Counted from the first letter of the stretch, positions 1 through 13,172 are shown. The stretch: 64,000 nt of DNA from Delphinapterus leucas (GCF_002288925.2 NW_022098069.1:70164099-70228098), one strand, 5' to 3'. Made by a program: numbers and translations. Notes: generated by a model from the sequence alone, not told the origin.

Positions 1-195
1 TTATAGGAAGTGAGAAAGACTCTAAATTGAAAGGAGTCAAGTTTCTGAAATCTTAAAGAATTGAATGATATTTATTTTCACAATAAGGCTAAATGTAGAC
101 TTAAAGAAATTTATTCAAGTAATTCAAAAAACGGAGAAAGCTACATTTCTTTCACATCTAAATGTGCAGACTGAAATTGTGTTTATGACAGAGGT

Positions 196-233
196 CCTTT
201 TCTCCCTTCTTTCCTTCCTTCCTTGCTTCTCCT

Positions 234-278
<45 letters not shown>

Positions 279-281
279 CTT
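196..281. repeat. CT/CTTT microsatellite
   Basis: An uninterrupted pyrimidine tract made of CCTT, CTTT and CT units. It creates a spurious leucine/serine-rich open frame. No promoter or gene feature is visible beside it. Confidence 0.95.
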
Positions 282-3200
282 ATTTTTGGACACACCAAAT
301 TTTGGAGTGTAGTGGGTTGTTCTTTAAGGACCCTTCCCTAAGTTATTAAACTTTGTGGATTATTGCTTCAGTGTTTACGAACATTACCAATACATTAAAA
401 GAAAAAATAAACAGGAGTAATTTTATAAATCTCTATCCTTGCCATTTTTAATATCAAGGAGATGTAATGGCATCACAGATGGTTCACATATCAACACTTT
501 TCAACACTATATTACAAAGTGGAGGCTTTATTCATCCACAACACACTTGGACTTCTACTATAGGGGCACAATCACAACTGATGAACAACTTAACTCATTT
601 GTTTTGAAGTTTTAGTCACTATTATACTCCCAGAAATTTTGAAAGATTTTATGATTAGGAAGTTACTTCACTTGGCAGAATGGAATCTTAATCATTATGC
701 CTTAGAACACAGAGGACTACATATATATTCTTGATGCTTTTCAAAATGACACCACATAACTTGTTCTCCATTTTTATTTAAGCAGCTCTGAATGACCCAG
801 AATGTTGAACACAGCCTGACCCTGTGTTCAGGGGTAAGCAGCAGAACCTTCTCTAATGGACAGCAAGTCAGAGTGGCCATGCTTGGTCACATATTTAAAG
901 GAGAAACATCGCTTTGGTGATACTTTATTTGCCTTATCCTCCTCATGAAATCAGTTCACTTCTCTGTGCCCTGGGGAACTGATACCTCTGCACTGTGTCC
1001 CTCTGGAGACTTGGGGCTTTGAGTGGTCTTTGTTTATGAGTGGCACTAGTAGAGATCATAATGTCAGAGAAGGAGGTTCAGGGTCTTTATTTTCTCCCTC
1101 TCTCCCTTGCATTAGTTCTGGTAGTGACTGTGCATAATTATAGTTCTATTTGGGAAGCATTCTTCCACTGCTCAGCTTCTATTACACTTCAGTTTCACCC
1201 TCCCATTCCCTTGCCCATCAGGTGTAGAGAAAGTAATGTTTTCCCTCTGTTAACCATCCCTAAATGCATCACCATCCCTTGTGGATTCCATTAATGCTGC
1301 CACACTCCTACTAATAATCTCTTAATTAAATTATTTTGTTAAAGCCCCTAAAGATGATATCCTTTTTATGTTAGGACTTTGGCTAATCCAGAGATCTGTT
1401 TTGCATCTGTTGCCAGCCTTCCCAGGCTTCCAAAAAACATCATCACCGATTAGTGCTAAAAATGACATAGGAAGCTCATCTTAATCCAATCAGCACCCTA
1501 TCATTAGACCAGATATACTAGGGCTGGTTGTATGGTCATAATATTCTTCCCTCTCTATTCCTTTCCTCCTACAATTACATACCCTACCCCTCACAACAGA
1601 TTTACATCTTTGGTCTGACATTCTGTGACATCCATTTCCTTTCCACTCCCCATATGTTTTTCCTTGTTGTAGTTTTTAAAACTACAACTCAGTGAGATAA
1701 AGATGTTGAGAAGGAAATCAGATCACTTTGACATTTTTAGCTTTGGTAACCGAAAACCTGAATCAAATAGCCTATGAATTAAGAAATCTGGGTAGGCCCT
1801 ACATCCAGGGTGGGGCTCATTTCAGGGCAGGGTGATTTGTTTGCCCAGGTGTCATCTGGTGCTGAGGCGCTATCTGCTTTTCTTCTCGGCAGGGCATGCA
1901 TTTACCAGATGCCAATGCTGGTCTGCCTCGTGGTTCTAAGATGGCAGCAAAGAGCAGTTATGTGTGAGAGTGAGAGTCTCCTCCTGTGGTTCAGTCTTAA
2001 CAAAAAATATATATATAAATAAGTCTCTTCTTTTTTTTTTTCTTTAACTTTGATGTGGAGTATACATTCTCATTCATGAGATAATCCAAGTTTAAAAAAA
2101 TATATCATAACTGACTCAGAAAAATCAGGTGAAGTGTGATGGATATAGGAAGTTAATTACAATGGTCACCTTAGTCATACTATTTGTGATTTACCCTAAG
2201 CAAACACTTAAGGGTATTACTGATGGCATATTTCCACTTCATTTTAAAGTTGAGGAATTAGCTGAACAATTTCAAAGAAATATATTATCCCTCTTCTCTT
2301 CAGATGATCCATAGAGAAATATACTTTTCTGTTAATTCATCCTTTCAGTATGCTTGCTTCTAGCATGCTTGCCTAAATGCAGTGATGTCTGGAAAATTCA
2401 TGCTATTTTCTGAATAGAGTTTAGAATAATAATTTTGTTCTTGGCAATACCTATAATTAAACATAAATTATTAGTATTATCTAATGTTTGGGAAGAAAAT
2501 AGGACAAATTTTGAAGATCTGCATTTAATTTCTTATCTCTCATTCCCTCATAATTGACTGGGAGGGCTTTCATAGTTTATTACACATTTTTTGGCATTGA
2601 CCTTATTATATATAAAATAAATAAGTGGATTAGAGGTCTATTTCAAATCTCTGAAATTACTATGTGATGTTACTAAATTTGGGGGGGTGGTTCTTTTTAA
2701 ATCTCTAATCACAGGAAATATAGTTTTTAAATAAAATGTGACTAGGCAATTATTTCCTTATGCACAGAGAATAAGCACAATAAAGTTATCTTCAGAAAGT
2801 TTAAAACTAAAATAGTGTATAATTTAAATGTCCATATCATCTATAAATGACGTAGAAGATGAAGTCTTGCTACTTAAAACAAACCACTCCATTTCTAACT
2901 AAATTCATTCTAACTAAATGTCAATGAGATTTAAAGACTATGAAGTGTGAATACCATTCCTACAGTTAAAATAAAATAAAAATAAAATATTTCTGTTTCA
3001 AATAATTATCAGCTATTTATGTGATTAAGTTACAAAGATGGATAGTTATCATGAAAATTCCCAGGAGGCAGCAACATCTGAACAAGTCATTTAGATTTAA
3101 TACCCAGTGTTTTTACCATAAATCCTCAGTCATCACTTTAAAGCTACTTAGATCAGGTCTCTTTTTCATCTACAGTTCAAGGGAAATCAAAGAAAGAAGG

Positions 3201-3338
3201 GTCTGAAGCCCTACCTTGGAAATTCCCAGGGGACTTTGAACACTTGTTTTCATACACTTTCATTGTTAATGTATACCTCTGGGACAAATCCTACTAAGAG
3301 TGTCTTCAGATTTAGTTTCACTTAAAAATAATATAATT
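282..3338. other. AT-rich sequence, no recognisable gene
   Basis: About 3 kb of AT-rich sequence with no supported gene and no clear tRNA or snRNA. Positions 1080-1410 look like a degenerate LTR or transposon end, because a CT-rich stretch is followed by a TTAATTAAA segment and a GGACTTTGGCTAAT-like terminus. The match is too weak to name a family. Short poly-T and AATAAA-rich stretches occur near 2030 and 2970. Open frames here are all under 90 codons and none resembles a known protein. Confidence 0.5.
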
Positions 3339-4120
3339 AGCTCCTTTCTCTTTATGCAACTCTGTCCCCAACCCAGCAATCTCTGTAGCACTGTTTATAC
3401 TCATGCCTTTGCTTATAATATTTACTATAGAAATTCCATTATTTAAATTCTTTAACACATTTATATAATCAATCTCACTGAAGGAGTAGTCCATGTACAA
3501 TTTTTGTTTCCACCTCTTCCTATCTTTTTTTTTTGCTGTACGCGGGCCTCTCACTGTTGTGGCCTCTCCCGTTGCGGAGCACAGGCTCCGGACACGCAGG
3601 CTCAGCGGCCATGGCTCACTAGTCTAGCCGCTCCGCGGCATGTGGGATCTTCCCGGACTGGGGCACGAACCCGTGTCCCCTGCATCGGCAGGCGGACTCT
3701 CAACCATTGCGCCACCAGTGAAGCCCTCTTCCTATCTTATTCACACAACCTACTGCATATTTATTTCTGCCTCCTTCACCTCATTGGAATTACTCCCACT
3801 AAATTAACCAGAACCTAACTGCCAAATATGGTGGTCATTTCTCTATTTTTATTTAACATTTTTAACATTACATTGATACTTAAATATCATTTCTTCTTTC
3901 TTTGACTTCATGACACTGTCTTCTTAGGTTTTTTCCTCCACTTTTTCTGAAAACCTCCTTCAGCTAATCAACCTGGGCAAACCCATTAAATATTGGTTTA
4001 GGTACATAAAGTCTAATAAGTTCAAAATTCAACTCATTTTCTTTCCTCCACTTATCCAGACATATTGCCTTTCTGTTTCTTGGGTTTATTTCCAATTCTT
4101 AAAATCTGAATATAGTAAGT
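3339..4120 (+). repeat. LINE-2 (L2) ORF-region fragment, split by a SINE
   Basis: The text on both sides of the SINE at 3525-3726 reads as one old L2 element in plus orientation. The stretch around 3775-3840 (an ACCTCATTGGAATTACTCCC-like region), the GACACTGTCTTC segment near 3910 and the CTAATAAGTTCAAAATTCAACTC segment near 4012 follow the usual order of the L2 reverse-transcriptase region. The coding potential is destroyed. Family assignment is by eye and the edges are approximate. Confidence 0.6.
3525..3726 (-). repeat. CHR-family SINE (~200-bp cetacean type)
   Basis: A minus-strand copy, so the plus strand starts with poly-T and ends with the complement of the tRNA-like head (CACCAGTGAAGCC). 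The B-box complement GGCACGAACCC is present. A 12-14-bp target-site duplication, CTCTTCCTATCTT, flanks it at 3514-3526 and 3726-3738, which marks insertion by L1 machinery. It sits in an older L2. The 104-codon plus-strand open frame here is only the SINE read through. Confidence 0.95.
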
Positions 4121-4545
4121 TGTTAAAAGAACAAAATTCAACTGAGTGAATTCGAAGAATCAATTGGGCAGCATACCATCTAATAAATAAAAAGGCCCTC
4201 CAAGTAGCTGTGTAAATGGAAGGCTTTTATAGAAATGGGGGAGGGACAAGGGGCTATTAGCAAAAGAAAAGAGGATTCTTTTAGGTTATGTCATCTTCTT
4301 TTAGGAAGAAGGTCAGGGGGTCTTATCATGCAGATTACCTCACTAATGCTAACCCTGAAATTCCAGGCTGATTGGTTTACAGTTCCACTGGTGAGAGGCT
4401 GAAACTGCGGTTAAGTTAGTTATTAAGCCTGGGTGAGATTTCGTGGAAGTGACTCCATTTGGGGATTATTGTTTCTTTTTAGCATTTTCCCCCTTTTGGT
4501 CAGGCTCTCAGCCTGAGAAATGTGATCAAAATTTAAAGCGTTAAT
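4120..4545. repeat. LTR/ERV-like degenerate repeat
   Basis: The block runs from GTTAAAAGAACAAAATTCAA to GGCTCTCAGCCTGAGAAATG. It has the look of an old endogenous-retroviral LTR or adjacent non-coding internal sequence: a GC-richer, non-L1, non-L2 stretch with a CATTTTCCCCCTTTTGGTCA end. No flanking duplication or coding region is visible. The class is a guess from remembered repeat text. Confidence 0.4.
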
Positions 4546-4555
4546 CTACGACAAA

Positions 4556-5570
4556 AGGAGAGAAGAATATACAATGGTGAAAAGACAGTCTCTTCCATGA
4601 GTGGTGCTGGGAAAATTGAACAGCTGCATGTAAAACAATGAGATTAGAACATTCCTCACACCATACACAAAAATAAACTCAAAGTGTTTTAAAGACTTAA
4701 ATGTAAGAGTTTACATTTACATTTATCATGCAAATGATATGATAGACAAGGGGTTAATATCCAAAATACATAAACAGCTCATATAATTCAATATCAAAAA
4801 ACCAAACAACCCAATCAGAAAATGGACAGAAGACCGGAACAGACATTTTTCCAAAGAAGACATACAAATGGCTAAGAGGCACATGAAAAGATGCCCAACA
4901 TTGCTAATTATTAGAGAAGTGCAAATCAAAATAAAAATGAGATATCACCTGTTAGAATGATAGAATGACTATCATCAAAAAGTCTACAAATAACAAATGT
5001 TAGATAGAGTGTGGAGAAAAGGGAACCCTTGTACACTGTTGGTAGGAATGAACATTGGTGCAGCCAGTATGGAAAACATAGTGTATGGAGGTTCCTTAAA
5101 AAACTAAAAATAGAGCTACCATATGATCCAGCAAGCCCAACCCTGCATATATATACAGAAAAAAATGGAAATTCTAATTCAAAAAAATACATGCACCCCA
5201 GTGTTCATAGCAGCACTATTTACAATAGCCAACATATGGATGCAACCCAAGTGCCAATCAACAGAAGAATGGGTAAGAAGATGCATTGTATGTATACAAT
5301 TGAGTATTACTCAGCCATAAAAAGAATGAAGTTCTGCCATTTGCAGCAAAGTGGATGGACCTAGAGAATATTATGCTTAGTGAAATAAGTCATACAGAGG
5401 AAGACAAGTAGTGTATGCTATCGCATATATATGGAATCTAAAAAATAATGCAGATGAATATATAGGCAAGATAAACAGACTCACAGATATAGAAAACAAA
5501 CTTGTGGTTACCAAAGGGGAGAGAGAAGGTGGGAGAGACAAATCAGGGGTATGGGATTAACAGTCTAGTA
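4556..5570 (+). repeat. L1 fragment, ORF2 C-terminal end and 3' region
   Basis: Plus-strand L1 covering the last part of ORF2. Diagnostic stretches are GGTGCTGGGAAAATTGAACA near 4602, AATGGACAGAAGACCGGAAC near 4820, AGCCAGTATGGAAAACATAG near 5062 and AAAGTGGATGGACCTAGAGA near 5349. About 60-150 bp appears missing near 4708, where the text jumps. It is similar in sequence to the large L1 at 54.9-62.4 kb but on the opposite strand. All frames are broken, and the 117-codon open frame at 5011-5364 is a remnant of ORF2. Confidence 0.9.
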
Positions 5571-6229
5571 GCTTTAATTACATATCTTAATTAGGATTCT
5601 TAACCCTTAGAAACCTTACTTTCTAGTAGAAACTAAGAAGTAAACAATTGTGGACTGTATGTCATACTACTATATTTTAGATGGGGAAATTTATGAACAC
5701 ACTTCATAATTTCTAGAAACATGTGCTTCTTCACAGCACAGTTTTTCAGTGTGACACAAGACATGTTGACTTATAAACACAAATGTATCTTTAGTTTCTC
5801 TGAAATAAGAAACCAAAAGTAGATAAAGTGGCAGATGTTTCCAAATGTTGCTCTTCAAATGAAAGAAATATACAAAATAAAAATATGGTGATGCAGGAAG
5901 GCATTAAGAACAGAAAAGGGGTTAATATGTTGGTAAATATAAATGCATATTGATGTATAGAATAACAACAATAGTAATATCTTAGAAGATTTCAAAGTAT
6001 ATTTCCATATGTGATCAAGATACATAATAACACACGTTTGGAGTTGCTGTTCTAAAACTTTTACACTATTAAGGAAAAGGATAAAAGTTTTGATTAATAC
6101 CTGTAGTCATTTCTAGGGTAACCACTATAACAGTAGACATATGGTATAAAACTTTCATGAAGAAATGGAAAGATACAGGTACTCTATCAATTCAAGAAAA
6201 GTAGAAACCTAGAAAGTACATAGTAAAAA
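5571..6229. other. AT-rich sequence, nothing recognised
   Basis: About 660 bp between two L1 fragments. It may be highly decayed L1 3' UTR or 5' material, but I see no reliable landmark. Confidence 0.4.
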
Positions 6230-7745
6230 GGTAGCTATAATCCCAAAATATGCCACCAAATGCATTGGTTTAGAATAAATTAAAGTGGACTAACTACTGT
6301 AAGTAAAAGACAAAAATTAGCTGATTGGATTAAAAGGTTTTAACTAGGTATAGATAGGTGGTAGCCTTGCCCTCTGGTGCAGGAATATAAAATATGTAGA
6401 ACAGGTAATACATAAGGACAAAGAAAGGTTCAAAATAAAAGTATTGCAAGTATTGCAAAAGTATTACAAAAGTATTATTTTGCAAACACTAAAAAGGAAG
6501 AATCATAGTAGTTATATAATATCAGACAAAATAGATTTTAAGGCATAAGGCATTATTAACATGAAAAGAGCATCACTGTATGATGCCAATAAGTTGAATT
6601 CATTGATTTGATAGAACTATTCTAATTTTCTTTGCACCTAATGCATGGCCTCAAAATATAAAGATAGACCTAGAAGGAGAATTAGATAAGGCCTAAATCA
6701 GAGTTGACTTTTAATAAAGCTCCCTCAGTAACTGATGGAACAATTAGACAAAATATAATGGAGGATATAGAAGACTTGAGAAGTAAACGAATAAATTTGG
6801 ACTAAAGCATGTGATAAGTATATAACTCTGACTCCAGAGTACACATTTTCTAGGTGCCCAGGAAATATTGAAAAATTGACCATGTACAGCACACTGTAAT
6901 AAATTTTTAAAGCTCAGATCATGTAGTATATATCCTCTGACCATAATTACATTATGCCAGAAATCAATAACAGGAAGATAACTAGAAATCCCAACATTTT
7001 TAAAAATTAAGAAATATATTTTAAAATAACCAGTATATCAAAAAAGAAATCACAAAGGAAATTAGAAATTAACTTGAACTAAATGATATTTAAATATTAT
7101 ATTTCAATACTTATGGAATGCCGCCAAAGCCTGGTTTTTAATGGAGGTATACATTCTTAAATGCATATATTAGAAAAGAAGAAAGGCTGATAATCAATGA
7201 CCTACTAAGCATTAATCTCAAGAAATTAGAAAAATAACAGCAACTTGAACCCAGAAAAAGTAGAAAGAAGAAAATAATGAAGATAAAAGCAGAAAAAATA
7301 CATTGGACAACATGTATACAATAGAGAAGATTAATGACACCAAGTCTTTTCTTTGAAGAAACTGGTAATATTGGTAAATTCCTGGTGCTATTGATCAAGA
7401 AATTTTAAAAGTACATGCAAATTACCAATATCTTGAGCTTTTAAAAAAATAGCAGCCCTATAGATCTTTATGATAACAAAAGATTATATATAAGATGATG
7501 TTCTAAACTGTTTTATAGTCATACATTTGAAAATTTAGATGATATGGCAAAGTTCCTAAAAAAGCACTTATTACCACTTATTTTTCTAGCTATTAAGAGA
7601 TTAAATTTGTAATTGAAAATTTCCTTAAGAACCCTTAAAGCCCAAGTAGTTTTACAAGGGAGCCCTACTAAATATTTAAGAAAGAAAACTTGCCAATTTT
7701 ACACAAATTCTTCAAGAGAATTATGTATGTTTAGCATAATATAGA
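6230..7745 (+). repeat. Old L1 (L1M-like) ORF2 fragment
   Basis: The text follows the L1 ORF2 endonuclease-to-reverse-transcriptase region in plus orientation. Landmarks are ATATCAGACAAAATAGATTT (6521), AGAAATCAATAACAGGAAGA (6959), AAACTGGTAATATTGGTAAATT (7360) and the segment at 7680-7730 ending TACACAAATTCTTCAAGAGA. Every frame is interrupted, and divergence is clearly greater than in the 4.6-kb copy, so this is an ancient fragment. Confidence 0.75.
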
Positions 7746-10700
7746 TACCAAATCTGACGTGGTATAATTAAACATTGTTACACAGTTTGTAAATAGCTAA
7801 GGAAGGATTTTTCTCAAGTTTTTCTGATTACAAAACTCTTAATCTCTTTGCTATATTGTCTCCCATAGATTACAGTGTGGATCCATGGAGAAATACATAG
7901 ATGCTCTGCTTTTAAATGTGACCTTATTTCCAATTTGGTCTTATTTGGAAAGGAATAGAAGGCCAGTGGGTCTCCAACTCCACTAAATGTAATGGCTTCT
8001 CAAGATGGGCTGTAGAATATCATGGAAACGATCACAGAGGCCCTTATCATAGAAAGTATATGTGTTTAATCCCTCATCTTTCACTGTATAAAGTCAGGAA
8101 TGGCTAAGTGGCTTTGCTCTTAAGTAGCAGCTTCAGTGTTTCCTACTAACTAGGTCATAAGGACTTTCAACACTAAAACGCTTGTCATAATGAAACCATG
8201 CACCTGGCAAATCTTGAAGTCTAAGGGAGGGTTGTGGGAAGGAAACTATGTCCATTGGCTTTTGCTCAGAAAATCCTATCTCAGGTACATTAACAGCAAG
8301 ACTAGTTTATATGAAAACTGTCTCTCTTCATATGTCCAGCTCCCATTCATATGTACCCATCACTCAACAATTAGTCTCTTTAGGGAAGTAAGTAGCTCCT
8401 CTGGCCTGACTGGAATGAGGCAAAGTAATGCTGTACTCTGTTGGTACATGTTCCAAATTCTGGAGTGCTGACATTGTTCAGATTTGATCATTTGCGCTGA
8501 CATAAGCACTTTCAACTAGATGTAAACTTTTCAGCAGAAATAATGGATTCGAAGTGTTTTCTAAAAGCGATTTCAAGTCCCTGTGGAGTGGGGAAGTGGA
8601 GGAGAGGAAAGAAAGGGAAAAGTGGATTAGATGTTAATTTTGTCCTACCAGAAGAATGGGGAGTGGAGAGACTCGTGTGATTAGTGAAGAAGCGTGGCCC
8701 TCTGAAAATATTTTATAAGTTACTATAAAAAAAAATATGCGCCCAAATCAGAAAATGTATAGCCTCTGTTCATAATAGCTGAGAATATTTCTCACAGTCA
8801 CATAAGGTTTCTCTTTGCAGTCTCATCTCCTGCAGCGACCTAAGTTCCATTTAATGCTTCACATTCATGGAAGCAGGCTGTTTCTAACCACACCACTGCT
8901 CACAGCACTCTTTCCCTCTGAAAACCTTTTCTCCTTTGCTCACCAGGCTAGAATCTGCTTATACCCCAGGCCCCATCTCAGGTTGCTCAGTCGTTCTTGA
9001 CTTCTTCAAGATGGGTTAGGTATCCTCCCTCTATTCTAGAAGTTATTATTGCCCTTGCTCTTACCTCAGTGAGTTTAGTGTTCAGTTTAGGGGTCTCTGC
9101 CTCGAGATATTATCTTATTCATCTTCCCAACATAACTCCCTGGCACAGAACTTTACCCACACTATCTACTCATTGAATATTTTTTAAATCAGTGAATTCC
9201 TTGAGTTATGAAAAGCAATTCATTTCACTTCTCTAGACATTGACTCTCTTGTCTGTAGAATGAAAATGTCAGACAATATCATTGCTAACTTTTCCCTCAC
9301 CTATAAATTCCCAAATTTCTCGGTGCTGGAGCTCTGGTGTGGGCTTCTCGGTGTGATGTTGGAAGGAGGCTGTTAGTATGGAACCTCACATCAGAAAAAC
9401 AGTAAAATAAAATATGGTGTGTCCTACAATCGTAGGCCTGACACTCACTGGGGATACCCATAAAAGGAGGCTTTAATAGACATGCATGATCTGAATATTG
9501 TAGTCCTGCATCCTGATATCAATTGTATATATTTTAGTATCTTTTTAATACATACGACTCTATATCTGTGACCTAGTTTTTCTTTAATGGAAAATAAAGT
9601 CAAGGGAGGATTTATAGTCCCAATTTTCCTGTTCTATATTAGATTTTATGGTTTTACATACAAATTCCATTATAAAACTGGAATTTAAAAAAAATCAAAA
9701 GCTCAGAGAGTTCCTGAGGTTTTGTGTGGAAGCAAGAGGTGCTTATTGTCACAGGGGTTCATTAATATAACTACAATTAAAGACAAAAGCTTTCTGTTTT
9801 TATAAATGAATGCTTAATGGGAAGATAGATCCATATTGAGGTTCAAAGTAGATTTGAGTAGACCCGCTGAAAAGATTTCTGCAAAAATTAACATGTTTTA
9901 ATACATTTCTCCCCCAAAGCAATTGAGTTTCTTATGAACTCAGAGTTGTGAAAACAAGTTTTCATGAAGCAGGAAGAGCTGTGTTCTTCATCTTAATTAA
10001 AAAATGAATGAGTATAAGAAAAACAGGTTACTTTACCATGGTTACTTCACCATGGTAACCTCAACAATACCTTCAGGGGATCAGTACCAGTAAAATCATG
10101 AATCGGATATTTTGGTATCTGACATTGCCAGCCAAAGTGTCCTGCCTTGGGCAATATTTAATAACTGTACCATCAACGCTCTGTTTTACTTTTGTGGCAG
10201 AGAGGAAAAACAGTATGAAGATTCTGAATTCTGTAGTATGTCTTTGTTAATTATTCCCATACAGAGTCAGAGCAAGGAATACAGATGGTAGAGCTAGTGG
10301 ATTCTCAGAAAAAGTGTAAAGATAGTGAAACGTGATGGGAAAGTAGGCATTTTGCTCCATCGATGTGGTAATTAGAAGGGACTCCAGGTGACTAGTAATG
10401 TCCCATCTGATTTCCTGTGTAATTCACCTGTCTAGAAGCAGGCCAGTTAGTGTGCTACATTTGGATTGCAGGCAAAGAATAGGGTCTGGATTCTCAATTT
10501 TCTAGTAACCTCTACAATTCAGCTACATTCATTAAGTATCAAAAACCAAGGAACTAGGAAAGTTTTTCAAATGATGAAGAAATGGGCAGGGCAAGGACAT
10601 AATAGTTAGTTACAAGTAGAATATTTTAATTTAATTTTTCAGGCTAAAGTTCCAAGTAGTTTGCTTTTAAATTAGTAACCTTTGAAAACTTAAAAGACCT

Positions 10701-10955
10701 GTTCAACCAGATGATGCAGACACTTCAGACCTTTTAAGAAGCAGGTATTTTATCTTCCAGTTTGATATTTCAAATAGGAAACCCTGGTATTTAAAATATC
10801 AAAATACCCAATAAACCAAAATGGTAACTTCCTAAGGGCAAGACAGAAGCAATTTATAGCAGATTATTCATATGATCAGGCACAGAACTGCTTTTCTCAA
10901 AACCCTGTCTTCTATCAGAAGTAAACAAAGTTTACCATGGAAAAGATCAAACACA
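7746..10955. other. Single-copy-looking sequence, no gene seen
   Basis: About 3.2 kb with no convincing repeat, exon or RNA gene. The only local structure I note is a pair of near-identical 14-bp units with CCATGG cores at 10027-10060. Open frames are below 95 codons and lack any domain-like composition. Confidence 0.5.
10027..10060. repeat. 14-bp tandem/inverted CCATGG motif
   Basis: The units GTTACTTTACCATG and GTTACTTCACCATG lie head to tail and are followed by GTAACC, so the second unit also closes a short inverted repeat (GGTTAC ... GTAACC). The second copy is one base from the RFX X-box pattern GTNRCC-N2-RGYAAC. The structure is visible; any regulatory role is inference. Confidence 0.6.
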
Positions 10956-11287
10956 CTGTCTGCTCAGGTGGCTATAACAAATTACTATAGAATGGGTGGC
11001 TTGAACAACAAACATAGTTCTGAAGGCTGGGAAGTCCAAGATCGAGGTTCAGGCAGATTCAGTTCCCCATGAGAGCCCTCTTCTTGTTTGCACATGAACA
11101 TCTCATTGTATCTTCACATGGCTTTGAGAGAGAGGGCTCTAGGTTTTCTCTTCTTATAAAGACACTAATCCCATCATGGGAGCTCTACTCTCATGACTTA
11201 ATTAAAAAGGCCCCATCTCTAAATACCATCGTATCAGGGGATTATAATTTCAACGTATGAATTTTGGGGCAAAACATAGTCTGTAAG
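10956..11287 (-). repeat. MLT1A-type MaLR LTR (ERVL class)
   Basis: This reads as the complement of an MLT1A-like solitary LTR. It has GGCTATAACAAATTACTATAG at one end, then CTGAAGGCTGGGAAGTCCAAG, TATAAAGACACTAATCCCATCA, and near the other end CATGACTTAATTAAAAAGGCCCC and ATGAATTTTGGGGCA. It is non-coding and a relic of an old endogenous retrovirus-like element. A second copy lies at 18.2 kb in the same orientation. Confidence 0.85.
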
Positions 11288-12194
11288 AAGTATTTCATTT
11301 TATTATAGGTATCAAACGTGAAGAAATACATGCAAACTTTTTTTTCAAATGGAGAACATGTTCGATATATATAAAGGATACAAGCCAAAACTTTCATGAA
11401 TTCTAGAATTCTCTAATGTCTCAATTTAATACAATTTACCTTATTAAATGCAGTAAGTAAATATAACTCAAAACTGTAAACTATCCATCTTGATCTTAAT
11501 TAGAGTTAATGCGCACCAGACTCCAGATGGTGGGAGGCATCTAGCTTCACTCACTGAAAAAATACTTCACATCCATCAGCCCTACAGCCAGAGATTCATA
11601 TTCACACATGGTGGACCTGTGGGCTCATCTCCAGTATTCCATCTGTGAATGTGCAATCTTCAGAATACTAGGCCGTGCCATGTTTCTGTAGCACCAAAGA
11701 AAGAAAGCCTACCTTCTGGAAGTGAACCTCCCAGATTCAATATTGTTCTCCCACAAAAGGAAATGCCTTAACCATTCTTGGGTATATATCTTTCAACATG
11801 TGTTTTGGCCCTGAATGGCAAGCTTGAAGAACTTATAAGAAAGAAGGAGCTCAGAAGTTCCTTTTTAAATACTCACCCCAAGGTACTTTCCTGCTGAGCG
11901 TTTACACTAATGGAAGCTCATGGAGATTGTTTGCTCTTAAGTGGTGAAAGGTGTGTAACTCTCGCCTCCCCCAACCCCAAAGGCATCTCCCCTCCTGCCT
12001 CCCTCCTTCTGTTTGAGCCCCCAACCTCATTCTTCTGTATTCACTAATCCTGGAAATGAAAGAGCAGTGAATCTGGCTCATAAATCAGCCTCCACAAGGG
12101 AGAGCTATTAGAGAGGTCTCAGGCTGTGTACCCACTGGAAACAAACAGGCCAGAGGAAACCCTAGGGTTAGAAATTTAATACCAGAAAGAACGC
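11288..12194. other. No recognised feature
   Basis: About 900 bp of mixed composition. The CCTCCC-rich stretch at 11965-12020 is the only compositional irregularity. No exon or RNA gene is supported. Confidence 0.5.
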
Positions 12195-12325
12195 CAGAGG
12201 TCATGTAGACCAAATTGTCATCCTGTTACAAACCGCAAAAGTAGAGTTCAAAGAAGGTTGAGTGTATCTAAGACCACACAAATTGTAGTAGCAGAGACAG
12301 GTCTAGAACCCCCTCTTGCTGCCTT
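12195..12325 (-). repeat. MIR-like SINE fragment
   Basis: The order of landmarks is typical of a minus-strand MIR core: an AGAGGTCATGTAGACC-like segment, then AAGACCACACAAATTGTAGTAGCAGAGACAGGTCTAGAACCC, which corresponds to the 'associated with cleared antigen-like' MIR half carrying the CACAC...AGCAGAG...GGACTNGAACCC string. It is strongly diverged. Confidence 0.5.
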
Positions 12326-12943
12326 TTATGTGATGAAGTTTATCCAGAGCTTTTTGCCAAGTAAAGTTTTACCCAGAGATTTGTTTATGATCCCAGATTT
12401 GGTGGAAGAGCAAGTGGGTTCAATGTCCAGTGTTAATGCTTTGGTTGGTGATCATTCTTTGAGCAACTGTTTATTGAGTGTTTTATTAGTTCCTTTTAGC
12501 TACTTCTTCACTGATGTTTAAAGTGTAACAGAAGTTTTGTCAACAGAGTCAAATGGAGAACTGGGATTGGAGGCAGCAATTTATTTAAGCAATTTCATTC
12601 CTCTACAAATAAATTGAGAGCAAAGGAGAGATGTGTCAACATTTTGAGACACAAACTTATATTTATATATAAATATTTTGAAATACAATTTGCTTATGCA
12701 ATGCATTTACATATTGAGTAGGATCAAGAGTTGTTTTCTTTTTTTCCTTTAAACATATTAAGAGTGGACATCTGGCCGATATAGTTATTCTTTAAAATGG
12801 TTAAAGAGTTAAATAACTTAGTCACATTTTAATTGGTTAACATTTGTTTGTTACGTTAAATGTCAATTTCTTGATCTTATGCACTTGTAAACGATGTAAA
12901 ACAGAGTGAAGGTTGGTTCTTAATTAAATTTATGGGAGTTAAA
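12326..12943. other. AT-rich sequence, nothing recognised
   Basis: About 620 bp upstream of the SINE at 12955 with no supported gene. The 87-codon open frame at 12258-12521 has no recognisable domain and is treated as chance. Confidence 0.45.
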
Positions 12944-12954
12944 AACTAAAATCT

Positions 12955-13161
12955 GGGCTTCCCTGGTGACGCAGTGGTTGAGAGTCCGCCTGCCGATGCA
13001 GGGGACACGGGTTCGTGCCCCGGTCCGGGAAGATCCCACATGCCGCAAAGCGGCTGGGCCCGTGAGCCATGGCCGCTGAGCCTGCGCGTCCGGACCCTGT
13101 GCTCCGCAACGGGAGAGCCCACAACAGTGAGAGGCCCGCGTATCACAAAAAAAAAAAAAAC
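12955..13161 (+). repeat. CHR-family SINE (~200-bp cetacean type)
   Basis: A complete plus-strand copy. The tRNA-like head GGGCTTCCCTGGTGACGCAG is followed by the B box GGTTCGTGCCCC, the body to GAGAGGCCCGCG and an A tail. The 11-bp target-site duplication AACTAAAATCT is perfect at 12944-12954 and 13162-13172. The A box has one change (TGACGCAGTGG). The low divergence suggests a fairly recent insertion. Confidence 0.97.
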
Positions 13162-13172
13162 AACTAAAATCT

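Noticed and set aside
12955..13030. tRNA-like A and B boxes suggesting a tRNA gene
   Set aside because: The boxes belong to the tRNA-derived head of a SINE with an A tail and target duplications. The cloverleaf is not intact.
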